Of a stretch of 41,923 nucleotides of DNA, positions 1 through 8,572 are shown in pieces. A program made the position numbers and the translations under genes. Positions within the stretch are counted from its first letter, which is position 1. The number at the start of each line of letters is the position of its first letter. The DNA is taken from contig JALVEY010000018.1 in NCBI GenBank assembly GCA_027030485.1, positions 1 to 41,923 on the forward strand, given 5' to 3'. The notes below the pieces were generated by a model, which did no database searches, had not been told where the DNA came from, and saw nothing but the letters and a program-made list of their open reading frames with translations. The stretch is from Persephonella sp. GTDB taxonomy: Bacteria > Aquificota > Aquificia > Aquificales > Hydrogenothermaceae.

Positions 1-621
1 GTGGAGACCCTATCTAACATCCCGATCATTGTAACATATGAGGCATACTTTATGAACATAGGACCATCAGGGTTTTACGGTCCTAAACTGTTTCCTGTCA
101 GCGGGAAAGTTAAGAAACCGGGAGTATATGAAGCAACAATGGACATAACCCTAACAGAACTTATAGATATGGCAGGAGGGGTTAAAAATGGTAAAAAGGT
201 AAAGGCTGTGTTCGCTGGAGCTCTTGGGATTTACAGAGCTGACGAATTAGATATGCCTATGGATTATTCACCTAAAGGTTTCGGTGGGACAGGAACAACG
301 ATTGTCCTTGATGAAGACGACTGTATTGTTGATGCACTTGTTGTGATTACTAACTTTTTCCATCACGAAAGCTGTGGAAAATGTACGCCGTGCCGTATAG
401 GAACATACGAACAGCACATTATCCTGAAAAAACTGAAGGAAGGCAAAGCAACACAAAAAGATCTCCAGTATCTAAAACATCTGTCCCAGAACATACCTGC
501 AAACTCAATATGCGGTCTTGGTTTCTCTGCTCCAAATGCTGTTGCAGATGCTCTCAGAAAGTTTCCAGAGGAGATACAGGCACATTTAGACAGAACATGT
601 AAGGTATGTTTTAAGGATTGA
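1..621 (+). CDS. nuoF: NADH-quinone oxidoreductase subunit F, C-terminal part
   Basis: This is the last 206 codons of the NADH- and FMN-binding subunit of respiratory complex I; the 5' end lies outside the window, so the GTG at base 1 is only an internal codon. The visible part starts in the conserved VETLSNIP segment that closes the FMN domain. It continues through an SLBB-type region and ends in the iron-sulfur domain with ESCGKCTPCR, whose cysteines are residues 125, 128 and 131 of the visible part, plus Cys171 in NSICGLG. These four ligate cluster N3 in the family. The stop overlaps the convergent downstream gene by 11 bases. Identity is firm; only the extent is incomplete. Confidence 0.96.
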   Translation: METLSNIPIIVTYEAYFMNIGPSGFYGPKLFPVSGKVKKPGVYEATMDITLTELIDMAGGVKNGKKVKAVFAGALGIYRADELDMPMDYSPKGFGGTGTTIVLDEDDCIVDALVVITNFFHHESCGKCTPCRIGTYEQHIILKKLKEGKATQKDLQYLKHLSQNIPANSICGLGFSAPNAVADALRKFPEEIQAHLDRTCKVCFKD

Positions 622-2125
622 TATCTGATATAGAAACAGGATCAGCCCATAATGAACTTTGTAATTCCATATTAACAAAATCATTTGGAGTTATAATTCC
701 ATCAGCCGCATATTTCTTTAACCTGCCATCATTTCTAATGAATTTTTGCCAAAGTATATACACTGAAGAACTCTTAGTGAAAAACTTTCCATCATAATTT
801 CCATTAATTTTAAGTCCTGACTCTATAATGTTAGTTAGTCTCGAAGCTATTACCATTGAAGATAGATCACGGTTTTTATTCATAGATTTGATAAGTTTTC
901 CATTTCTTCCTAAGTACTCATCTAACTTTTTCTGAACCTGCTCTACATGAGAACCTTCAGAGCCTATTCTTATTCTTTTTAAACTGTTAACTGCTTTTAG
1001 TTTGTCTTCCAGAGATAAGGATTTAGAGAGTATTGTACTCAGGATGTAGGCTTCCATTCCTGTCAAAAGCATATATTCTGTTGTAGAATCATTCAAAACT
1101 TTCTTAGCCAGTACATGCTTAAATATTGCCCAGTCTTTTTTATGAACAACAGTATTTTCAGTTCTTTTTGCACTTCCCAGTATAACATTACAGCCTGCTG
1201 ACGAAAAGGAAGTTGTTATGTCTTTTCTTGAAGCATGGATGTTATCTGCAGGATTTGTGTACAGATCCCAGATGTCAAGATCCGTAAAAACAGCATTTCC
1301 TATAGTTCTGAGAACATTTACCCTGCCATTTTCCCTAAGTGCATTCGGTATTATTGTATCGCCTGAAGAATGATGCCCTTTCCTGTATTTGTATAAACCT
1401 GTTGGAAGGAGATTAACCTTCATCTGTTTTTGACAGGCTTTTTTCACGAAGTTTTCTGTTGGAACAGTTGAGGCTCTCAGTAATAAAATTTTATTTTGTT
1501 GTAAATCACAAATACCTATAATACAGTTTAGGTTTTTGTGATCTGGAAGGGTGTGTGCTACCTCTATTTTTGAAACAAATAACTGTTCAATGGCTGAGTC
1601 ATCTGCATGAAAAATGTCTTTCCATCTTTCTGAGGTTAATTTTGAAACTACTTTATTATTTTTTAGATCTGAAAGTTTACTTATGTAATTCTCATCTTTT
1701 ATGATACACCCTCTTAATCCAAAGAGGAGGTATCTGCCATTTGCACTAAAACTATTCAATTTGGCAAGTAATGTTATTATTTTTGGAGTAAGGTCAAATT
1801 TTTCCGTTAAGATGTATTTTTGCTTTACTATTTCAGCGTATTGTGAATCCATTTCCAAAAGATGCTGGTAATCTATAGAGTCTTCCAGATGGCACCATTT
1901 TACTTCAGAGCAGTTATTTTCATATATATGGGTATCAGAAGTTGGATCGGCAGAATTTTCACACACACGAACAGACTGCCGTGATGTAGGTTGTGTACCA
2001 GGAATGTTTGTTGTTTCTTCCTGAGATAATTTCTTTGTATATCTATCTATCAGATCAAAAACTTTGTTGTAGTCTCTTTTACTTTCTGGCGAAAGCTTAT
2101 TTTCTTCTTCCCATTGTATTTTCAT
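611..2125 (-). CDS. unknown protein with L,D-transpeptidase-like His/Cys signature and peptidoglycan-binding-like tail
   Basis: I do not recognise a named family. The region around residues 213-245 (ILLLRASTVPTENFV, then LLPTGLYKYRKGHH) leads to NIHASR near residue 297 and SSAGCNVI near Cys312. This resembles the HxG...S-x-GC arrangement of YkuD-type L,D-transpeptidases, so His297 and Cys312 are candidate catalytic residues. Residues 387-485 (GSEGSHVEQVQKKL, later ADGIITP) look like a peptidoglycan-binding-1 type helical domain. There is no signal peptide. I chose the ATG at 2125 over an in-frame TTG at 2140 because a GAGGT ribosome site lies at the proper distance from the ATG and overlaps the stop of the upstream gene. 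It is translationally linked to the 869-residue protein upstream (gap 11 bases). The function assignment is inference. Confidence 0.6.
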   Translation of the reverse strand: MKIQWEEENKLSPESKRDYNKVFDLIDRYTKKLSQEETTNIPGTQPTSRQSVRVCENSADPTSDTHIYENNCSEVKWCHLEDSIDYQHLLEMDSQYAEIVKQKYILTEKFDLTPKIITLLAKLNSFSANGRYLLFGLRGCIIKDENYISKLSDLKNNKVVSKLTSERWKDIFHADDSAIEQLFVSKIEVAHTLPDHKNLNCIIGICDLQQNKILLLRASTVPTENFVKKACQKQMKVNLLPTGLYKYRKGHHSSGDTIIPNALRENGRVNVLRTIGNAVFTDLDIWDLYTNPADNIHASRKDITTSFSSAGCNVILGSAKRTENTVVHKKDWAIFKHVLAKKVLNDSTTEYMLLTGMEAYILSTILSKSLSLEDKLKAVNSLKRIRIGSEGSHVEQVQKKLDEYLGRNGKLIKSMNKNRDLSSMVIASRLTNIIESGLKINGNYDGKFFTKSSSVYILWQKFIRNDGRLKKYAADGIITPNDFVNMELQSSLWADPVSISDINP

Positions 2126-2136
2126 CTTAATGTACC

Positions 2137-4746
2137 TCAATCTTCAGCAATACCGGATATATCTTCAATGTTCTCATCTATAAGAACATCTATTTTTCTT
2201 TTTCCTAAGGGTGTATTTTTTAAGGCACTGAGCTTTTTAACAGCCTCTTCTCTGTTTATTTTCCCTTTTCTAAACTCGGACATAATCAGGTTAACTTCCT
2301 TATGGATTTCTTCAGGGGTAAGAGCATCCCTTTCTTCAACAGATATATCTGTACATCTGTTTGAGACCAATATTGTCTCAACTTCTCCTTCATCATCTTT
2401 TTTATCGCTGTCTGTCTTATCATCATTTTTATCTTTATCTTTTTTTTCCTCCTTATTGGTAGAATCAGCTTTTTTACTTTTTGCTATCTCCTTAGCTGTA
2501 TTGATCAGATTATTGACTATCTCACTTACCTCTTTTTTTCCTGACATATCCCTGAAAATGTCAGATTTGGAAAGAATCTTTAGTGCCTCTGCTATTCCTG
2601 TAGGTTCTGGTGCCTGGGGAGGATTAACAATATTCAGTATAGATTTAGGAAACTCAGAGTTAGAGAGGTCTAATCCTTTTGCTCTTGAACCTAGTTTGAT
2701 ACCGGTTATTTCTGGAGCTTTTTCTGGGCAGGGAGATTCTTTCCAATCCCAAAATCTTGTAATATCTTTTTCTTCGCATGAATTACAGTGAGCAAGTCTT
2801 GTTTCTCCGAACACACCTCTTACAGGAAGAGCTATATATCTTTCCTCCTTGAAATCAGGTTTTTTTCCTTTTTTATCTGTTTCAACAAAACCTACATAAT
2901 CTGATAGCATGGCTACTGGAAAATAATTTATTTTTCCAAGTAGGTTAGGAAATTTATCAAAGTAATATCCAGGATCTTTGCTCATATAAACGACTTTTGC
3001 ATAGTAATACTTGTTTTCTCTAAAATGCTCTAATAATCTTTTTTTACATTCCTTTTTGTCTTGTATATTTTCTTTCAATGGGTTTTTAAAGGAATGAAAC
3101 CAGTAAGTACCATTGCTGATAAACCACTCATCCTCCCCAAAATCTTTCCTGTAAGAAAAGAACTCCTTTCCTGTGGAAGAGAAGGTTATTTTAATATATT
3201 CTGGTTTCCATCCCGGTTTTTCGCCTTTTCTTTCAAATTTAAGTCCTATAGATTTTATTTCTTCGGGATAAATATTATCTTGTGTAGTATCTATAACATA
3301 ACTATCAAGGCTGTTTCGTTCCCTATCATTTGCACCTTCTGTATCAAGACTGTACTCTTTAATTTCTCCTGAATCTTTCTGTAAAATGAGATAAACATCA
3401 GCATCTGTACCAGCATTTTTTATATCTGCTGTTTTGAGGGTAACATAGATGTTTGTCAATTTTTCATTATCGCTACTTTCGCCTGTCAAAACATCAAAAC
3501 ATTTTCCAAGATCAGGATCTAACAGATAATTCCTTAGCAGCCCCCAGTTTGACAATATCCATTTAAACAAAAGATCATCGTTATTACCGAATGCTTCACT
3601 TATCTCATTGATCTTTAAAAATAACACCTGCTTAATATCTTTTATACTCGTTTCAACCCTGTACTGTCTCAGGATTTCGTAATACAAAACAGTAATTGAA
3701 TGACAGTGATTATGATTTGTTATTGTTCTTGTTACTACTTTATCTTTTTCTCTTTGAAAAATCTGTGTAACAACACTACTTCTTAATGCTCTAACAGAAG
3801 AAGCTGCTTGAGTTATACTGTCTGCAAGTCTTTGAACAGATTCAGCATTTACACTTCTACTACCTGAAGAAGTAAAATATCCTCCTCCCAGTCCTATAGC
3901 ACCGGTAATTTCTTTTATTGTTCCAGCTAATGATAAACCTCCTGTAAATGAACCTCCCCGCTGCCATTCCTTAATAGTTCCTGCTATGACTTCCTCAATT
4001 GTCCTATCCCTTTTCAGTGTGTGATAAAGCTCTTCTTCAACTGTTGTTTCCTCTATTCTTTCTCCCGTATCTGACCTTGACCAATCTATCACCGCTATAT
4101 TGACTGATTCGCACGGAGCTAAGGATGTGCTATATACGATTTCTCCTAAGGCATGACCTAATGGAAACCATTTTGATTCGTACTCAACAAGTTCTGCATT
4201 TATGTTCCCATGTGATTTGTTTTTTAAAAGTATCTCTCCAAATATGAACTTTCTTTCTGGTAATGCATTTTTATAGAATATCTCACACCCTAATTCTCCA
4301 ATTCTTAGCTCAGGTTTAGTCCCTTTTAGTGAAGCAGACCAGATTCTATCTATAATGTCTGGGTCCGGATAATAAGATGGAAATGTTTCAGGTTTTATAG
4401 ATAATATACTGTCAGGAATTTTTACAATATTTATCTTTCCTTCATTATAAAAATCTATCTGTTTTATTTCTGAACTTATCTCTTCATTGCCTAAAAGAGT
4501 AAGATTTACCTTTTCAAGATGTTCAGGATAAAATTCTGATTCGATAGATATGTATCCATACTGGTCTGATTGGAAAACACCTATATCTTGAATAAACCTG
4601 CCGTTTTTTTCATTGGATACCAAATGTGTTATTGGTCTATTTCCTTTTTTTGAATACTGGGCTACTATCTTGACAGGGATGTTTGATCTTGGGTTTCCTG
4701 TATCTTTATCAAGTATATAAATGCGTATTCTTCCCCTTTTTAACAC
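2137..4746 (-). CDS. large protein with PLAT/LH2-like domain and NHNHCH motif, function unknown
   Basis: An 869-residue protein of an unnamed family, to my recollection seen in scattered bacteria. Residues 1-115 look like a beta-sandwich with a carboxypeptidase-regulatory-like start. Residues 195-365 form a conserved core: LAPCESVNIAVIDWSRSD, a glycine-rich stretch (264-298) that could insert into a membrane, and NHNHCH at 344-349. Residues 430-523 match the PLAT/LH2 pattern (IYVTLKTADIKNAGTDADVY, W513-centred strand). Residues 640-675 contain RGVFGETRLAHCNSCEEKD and FWDW, a possible metal-binding Cys/His set. Residues 755-788 are a charged Lys/Asp linker. It starts with GTG behind a very strong GGAGGGAGGAGG ribosome site. 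No signal peptide is seen. It is the first gene of a two-gene unit with the transpeptidase-like protein. Confidence 0.6.
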   Translation of the reverse strand: MLKRGRIRIYILDKDTGNPRSNIPVKIVAQYSKKGNRPITHLVSNEKNGRFIQDIGVFQSDQYGYISIESEFYPEHLEKVNLTLLGNEEISSEIKQIDFYNEGKINIVKIPDSILSIKPETFPSYYPDPDIIDRIWSASLKGTKPELRIGELGCEIFYKNALPERKFIFGEILLKNKSHGNINAELVEYESKWFPLGHALGEIVYSTSLAPCESVNIAVIDWSRSDTGERIEETTVEEELYHTLKRDRTIEEVIAGTIKEWQRGGSFTGGLSLAGTIKEITGAIGLGGGYFTSSGSRSVNAESVQRLADSITQAASSVRALRSSVVTQIFQREKDKVVTRTITNHNHCHSITVLYYEILRQYRVETSIKDIKQVLFLKINEISEAFGNNDDLLFKWILSNWGLLRNYLLDPDLGKCFDVLTGESSDNEKLTNIYVTLKTADIKNAGTDADVYLILQKDSGEIKEYSLDTEGANDRERNSLDSYVIDTTQDNIYPEEIKSIGLKFERKGEKPGWKPEYIKITFSSTGKEFFSYRKDFGEDEWFISNGTYWFHSFKNPLKENIQDKKECKKRLLEHFRENKYYYAKVVYMSKDPGYYFDKFPNLLGKINYFPVAMLSDYVGFVETDKKGKKPDFKEERYIALPVRGVFGETRLAHCNSCEEKDITRFWDWKESPCPEKAPEITGIKLGSRAKGLDLSNSEFPKSILNIVNPPQAPEPTGIAEALKILSKSDIFRDMSGKKEVSEIVNNLINTAKEIAKSKKADSTNKEEKKDKDKNDDKTDSDKKDDEGEVETILVSNRCTDISVEERDALTPEEIHKEVNLIMSEFRKGKINREEAVKKLSALKNTPLGKRKIDVLIDENIEDISGIAED

Positions 4747-4777
4747 CCTCCTCCCTCCTATTTTAAGAGATAAAATA

Positions 4778-4806
4778 AATCTAAGTATTTAAATACGAAT
4801 GGTCAA
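4778..4806 (-). promoter_or_regulatory. sigma-70-type promoter with palindrome in the spacer
   Basis: On the minus strand TTGACC (4806-4801) is followed after 17 bases by TAGATT (4783-4778), upstream of the 869-residue protein gene. The spacer contains the perfect 12-base palindrome GTATTTAAATAC (4785-4796), a possible operator. The predicted start of transcription near 4771 leaves a leader of about 25 bases. This is read from sequence only. Confidence 0.45.
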
Positions 4807-5918
4807 TATAAATATTTTTTTAGTCTTTTAATCCCCTCTTCCATATGTTTTATATCTTTTGTATATGCGAATCTTATATATTTGTCTGTATTGTTTTTTC
4901 CAAAATCCACTCCCGGTGTCACAGCCACATGGATTTCTTCAAGGAGTTTTTTTGAAAACTCGTAGGAATTGTCAGAATATTTTTCAATATTTACCCAAAT
5001 ATAAAAAGCACCTTCAGGCTTTGCATCTATGTCAAATATCTGTTTAAGATGATTGTATAGAAAATCCCTTCTTTCTTTAAATATTTTTCTGTTTTCTTCA
5101 AGATGCCTGTAGTCAAAAGCTCCAAGGGCTGCGTATTGGCTGATTGTTGGAGGTGATATAAAAATATTCTGCATAACTATCTCAGCTTTTCTGACAAGGT
5201 TTTCAGGAAGAATTATCCAGCCAAGCCTGAATCCCGGCATGCAGAAATATTTTGAAAAGCCGTTGATCACTATCGCTTTGTCTGAAAACTCTAAAGCTGT
5301 GTGTTCTTTTCCTTCATAAACAAGACCGTGGTATATTTCATCGGAGATAAAGTATATATCCCTCTCTTCGCAAAACTCAATAATCTGTTTCAGGTTGTCG
5401 TAGGAGTAGATATTTCCAACTGGGTTTGAAGGTGATGTGATGTGAACAGCCTTTATGTCTGGGTATTGTTTAAGATGTTCAGTTTTTAGCTGGTAATCAG
5501 TTTCTTTTCCTGCTGGAATAAAAACAGGGTTGATACCAAGGAGATACGCAAAATTTTTGTAGCATGGATAAGATGGATCAGGAAGGGCGATCTTATCACC
5601 GCTGTTCAAAAGTATAGAATAAGCTACAAGAAAACCTCCAGAAGTTCCAATGGTAAGGGCTATTCGTGATGGTGATATGTCCACTCCATACTTTTTGTGA
5701 TAAAACTCTGCAATTTTTTCCCTTAATGATATAAGTCCTAAACTTTGTGTGTAATGGTTAATTCTGTCCTTTACAGCTTTTTCGGAAAATTCCCAAACTG
5801 ATGGTGGTGGTTGGAGATCAGGTTCTCCTATCTCAAAATGGATAGCATCTTCTATTACAGAAGCTTTTTTTACAATGTCCATTACTATAAATGGCTTTAT
5901 GTATAACAGTCTATCCAT
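4803..5918 (-). CDS. class I/II PLP-dependent aminotransferase
   Basis: A fold-type I aminotransferase of the aspartate/alanine aminotransferase superfamily, 371 residues. Visible family residues are the PLP-binding TSPSNPVG segment (Asn165), SDEIY (Asp193, Tyr196), the Schiff-base lysine Lys223 in NGFSKYF, Arg231 in GFRLGW, and a C-terminal IRFAY arginine that binds the substrate carboxylate. The open frame extends to 5984, but the ATG at 5918 fits better: it has an upstream AGGT site and overlaps the thiO stop by only 8 bases. The substrate cannot be told from sequence. Sitting directly behind thiO, it may be co-transcribed with it, but no thiamine role is implied. Confidence 0.88.
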   Translation of the reverse strand: MDRLLYIKPFIVMDIVKKASVIEDAIHFEIGEPDLQPPPSVWEFSEKAVKDRINHYTQSLGLISLREKIAEFYHKKYGVDISPSRIALTIGTSGGFLVAYSILLNSGDKIALPDPSYPCYKNFAYLLGINPVFIPAGKETDYQLKTEHLKQYPDIKAVHITSPSNPVGNIYSYDNLKQIIEFCEERDIYFISDEIYHGLVYEGKEHTALEFSDKAIVINGFSKYFCMPGFRLGWIILPENLVRKAEIVMQNIFISPPTISQYAALGAFDYRHLEENRKIFKERRDFLYNHLKQIFDIDAKPEGAFYIWVNIEKYSDNSYEFSKKLLEEIHVAVTPGVDFGKNNTDKYIRFAYTKDIKHMEEGIKRLKKYLY

Positions 5919-7011
5919 TCTTATCTGACCTAAACCTGTTAATTGAAAATTCTTTAAGGTAGTGGCTTTCGTATTTTCTATCAATTAGATCTGAGATTAG
6001 TTTTGCTGTTATAGGAGCAAGCAGAATACCGTTTCTGTAATGACCTGTAGCTATGTAAAGGTTTTTTATCCATGTTTTACCTATAACAGGATGAAGGTCT
6101 GGGGTTGCTGGTCTATATCCGAACCATGTTTCCTGTATTGTATTATTTACAAGATAAGGAAGTGTTTCTTCCAGGCCATTAAACAACTGTAGTAAACCTT
6201 TCACAGTGTTGCCATCTAAAAATCCTACCATTTCTTCTGTTGCTCCAATAACGAGCCTTTTGTAATCTTTTCTTGGTATTAGATAAGCCTTTGAGCCGAA
6301 TATTATTCTGTCTATATCTTTTTTTGTTATATTAATAGCTGCCATTTCACCTTTTATTGGAAATATATGGCATTTTATAAAATATTCAGACCAGGCACCT
6401 GCTGCGATAATGCAGTAATCACTTTCTAAAATCTGGTTTTTTGTTCTAACAGCGGAGTATTCCCCATTTTCTATTATGATTTCAGAGGCTTCTGTAAACT
6501 CCATAAGATGTATCCCTCTGGATCTTGCATATTTTTCAAGGGCTGTTATCAGAAGTCTATTATCAACTTGTGCATCGTCAGGAAAAAGAGCTGCTCCTTT
6601 TATATCTTTTCCAATTATGCTGTAGCGACCTTCAAGACTATCCCTATCTATCCATTTTCCAGTTAGACCCATTTCAGTATGTACCTGTATTCTTTTCTTC
6701 AGTATTTTTTCTTCCTCTTCGGAGAAGGCAGGACACAAAATACCACACTTCCAGTATCCAACTTCCATATCTGTTTCCCTTTCCAGTGTCTTTACAAACG
6801 TTTCATACATATCCCTGCTTTCAAGACAAAAATCAAAGAAAACTCCAGGTTCAATACCCTCCGATTGGGGAGCTAACATTCCACCTGCAGACCAAGAAGC
6901 TGCTCTTCCAACTCTGTAAAGTTCTATTACTGTAACATCATGACCTAACCTGTTCAGTTCTCTTGCTATAGATAATCCAATAATACCGCCACCTATAATT
7001 ATTCCTTTCAT
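5911..7011 (-). CDS. thiO: glycine oxidase ThiO (FAD-dependent amino acid oxidase)
   Basis: A DAO-family flavoprotein of 366 residues, the expected length. It opens with the dinucleotide-binding motif GIIIGGGIIGLSIARELNRLG, and RAASWSAGGMLAPQ at about residues 37-50 is the typical ThiO sequence that follows it. The C-terminal IATGHYRNGILLAP is also characteristic. The family oxidises glycine to the imine used to build the thiazole of thiamine. The ATG has a GGAG site six bases upstream. It lies 11 bases after a metallo-hydrolase gene and overlaps the aminotransferase gene, so one transcript is likely. I see no TPP riboswitch nearby. Confidence 0.88.
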   Translation of the reverse strand: MKGIIIGGGIIGLSIARELNRLGHDVTVIELYRVGRAASWSAGGMLAPQSEGIEPGVFFDFCLESRDMYETFVKTLERETDMEVGYWKCGILCPAFSEEEEKILKKRIQVHTEMGLTGKWIDRDSLEGRYSIIGKDIKGAALFPDDAQVDNRLLITALEKYARSRGIHLMEFTEASEIIIENGEYSAVRTKNQILESDYCIIAAGAWSEYFIKCHIFPIKGEMAAINITKKDIDRIIFGSKAYLIPRKDYKRLVIGATEEMVGFLDGNTVKGLLQLFNGLEETLPYLVNNTIQETWFGYRPATPDLHPVIGKTWIKNLYIATGHYRNGILLAPITAKLISDLIDRKYESHYLKEFSINRFRSDKNG

Positions 7012-7022
7012 AATCCACTCCT

Positions 7023-7790
7023 CTAAAATTGAAGCCTCATACCGTCATATGCTGATATTACATTAATTCCTGTTTTTCTTGATATTTTTGCGGCAACTTT
7101 TTCAGGATCTGCTCTTAGCATTGATATACTAAAGTGGGATAATACGGCAAGTTTAGGTCTGTATTTTTCAATCATACGCTCAACATCGTCTACTGAAAGA
7201 TGGTAGTAGCCTTCAACTTTTCTGGGAAAGGTTGTGTTGAATATCATTATGTCTGCACCTTTTGAATAACCCTTAAGCATGTCTTCATAGAACTTTCCGC
7301 AAGGAACATAAACGATTTTTTTATTTTTTGAGAGAAATTCTAAACCATAAGTTTGAGCCCCTTCGTGTATATGTTTCATTCTACTTAATATCTTTATATC
7401 TTTATAATGTATCTCTTTGTTTTCTTCTACAGGAATGTATTCCTTAATAGCCTTTTTCAGATATTTCAGTAAAATAGGGTCTTCCCCCTCAACAACATCT
7501 TCAGGAGCTACAAGAAGATCTTTTGGATTTCTCGTGCTTTCTGACGCCGACTCTATAACAGAGTTAAGGTCTGCACAATGATCAAGATGTCTGTGGGAAA
7601 CAACTATTATATCTATATCTTTTGTGTCAAATCCCCTTTCAAAAATTCTTATCAGACTTCCGGGACCGGGATCAATAAGTATATTTACTCCGTCCAGGTT
7701 AAGCCACATGCCGCCGGAATGTCTTATCTGTCTGAAAACAACAACCCTTCCACCACCGGTTCCAAGAAAAGTTAAGCTGTTTTTCAGCAA
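7023..7790 (-). CDS. MBL-fold metallo-hydrolase (RNase Z-like)
   Basis: A metallo-beta-lactamase-fold protein of 255 residues. The metal-binding motif HRHLDH is at residues 66-71 in SHRHLDHCAD, preceded by the strand NILIDPGPGS. More His residues follow (for example HIHEG and LSHFS). The N-terminal LTFLGTGGGRVV recalls the RNase Z/phosphorylcholine-esterase branch, but substrate and pathway cannot be assigned. Translation starts at a TTG (7790) behind GGAGGAAGG. This start overlaps the end of the SDR gene by 7 bases, consistent with translational coupling. Confidence 0.82.
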   Translation of the reverse strand: MLKNSLTFLGTGGGRVVVFRQIRHSGGMWLNLDGVNILIDPGPGSLIRIFERGFDTKDIDIIVVSHRHLDHCADLNSVIESASESTRNPKDLLVAPEDVVEGEDPILLKYLKKAIKEYIPVEENKEIHYKDIKILSRMKHIHEGAQTYGLEFLSKNKKIVYVPCGKFYEDMLKGYSKGADIMIFNTTFPRKVEGYYHLSVDDVERMIEKYRPKLAVLSHFSISMLRADPEKVAAKISRKTGINVISAYDGMRLQF

Positions 7791-8506
7791 ATTAACCTTC
7801 CTCCTTCCACAGGTAAAAACGCACCTGTTGTAAAATCTGTCTGTATCAAATATTTTACAGCTTTATAAACTTCAACTTCTCCTCCCCATTTTTTCAAGGC
7901 GGTTTTTTCAAGGGGTGTTTTTAAATCTTCAATACCTTCAGCAGGGATTATAGGACCTGGAAGAACAGCATTAACAAGAACATAGGGGGCAAACTCCTTT
8001 GCAAAAGCTCTCGTCATAGTAAGCATAGCTCCTTTAGATATTGAGTAAGGGCTGAAGTTTTTGTAAGGTCTAAGTGCACTGTAATCAGCAATATTAATTA
8101 TCCTCCCCCATTTGTTTCTGTACATAATCTGGCCAAGCTCTTTAGAGAGTATAAATGGAGCTTTTACATGTATATTATAAAACCTGTCAATGTCGTCTTC
8201 AGTCACTTTAGATAATGGGGTTGGGTAGTATATAGAAGCATTGTTTATCAATATGTCTACTCTGCCTAAGCTTTTTATGCTTTCTTCAATAAGCCTTTTA
8301 ACCTCATCTGTTTTTTCAAGATCAGCTTTTATTTTTATTGCTCTAACCCCCTTCTTCAGGATACTATCAAAAGATTCTTTTATCTCCTTTTCAGAACTTT
8401 TATAATGAAGGATTATATTGCCTCCCTCTTCAGCTAAAGATAATGCTAAAAATCTTCCTATTCTTCTTCCTGCACCTGTTATCAAAATGTTCTTACCTTT
8501 TACCAA
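7784..8506 (-). CDS. short-chain reductase of the pteridine reductase / FolM type
   Basis: A 240-residue SDR enzyme. The cofactor motif TGAGRRIG (10-17) fits the TGxxxRxG signature of pteridine reductases rather than the usual TGxxxGxG. The catalytic set Asp141, Tyr154 and Lys158 (NIADYS ... YSISK) has the same 13- and 4-residue spacing as in PTR1-type enzymes. NNAS at 88-91 is the usual SDR structural motif. A role in reducing dihydropterin or dihydrofolate is therefore plausible; 3-oxoacyl-ACP reductase is the main alternative. It starts with TTG behind a GAGAGGT site. Confidence 0.78.
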   Translation of the reverse strand: MVKGKNILITGAGRRIGRFLALSLAEEGGNIILHYKSSEKEIKESFDSILKKGVRAIKIKADLEKTDEVKRLIEESIKSLGRVDILINNASIYYPTPLSKVTEDDIDRFYNIHVKAPFILSKELGQIMYRNKWGRIINIADYSALRPYKNFSPYSISKGAMLTMTRAFAKEFAPYVLVNAVLPGPIIPAEGIEDLKTPLEKTALKKWGGEVEVYKAVKYLIQTDFTTGAFLPVEGGRLIC

Positions 8507-8536
8507 CCTTCAAACCTCTCTTGAGTAATTTTACTA

Positions 8537-8542
8537 TATAAT
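8537..8542 (+). promoter_or_regulatory. consensus -10 box upstream of the AAA pair
   Basis: A perfect TATAAT lies 31 bases before the ATG of the first ExeA-like gene in the 66-base divergent gap with the SDR gene. No convincing -35 is at the right spacing (a TTGAGT is only 10 bases away), so this is a tentative call. Confidence 0.3.
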
Positions 8543-8572
8543 TTAATTTTCAGTATTTTTTGGGGAGTTTCT

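Noticed and set aside
2114-2791. Open frame of 225 codons on the plus strand
   Set aside because: It lies wholly antisense to the 869-residue protein gene, has serine/leucine-rich low-complexity content and no ribosome site.
611-4746. Prophage or contractile-injection remnant
   Set aside because: The wall-targeting protein recalls phage lysis or tail proteins, but there is no integrase, portal, sheath, baseplate or holin gene around it.
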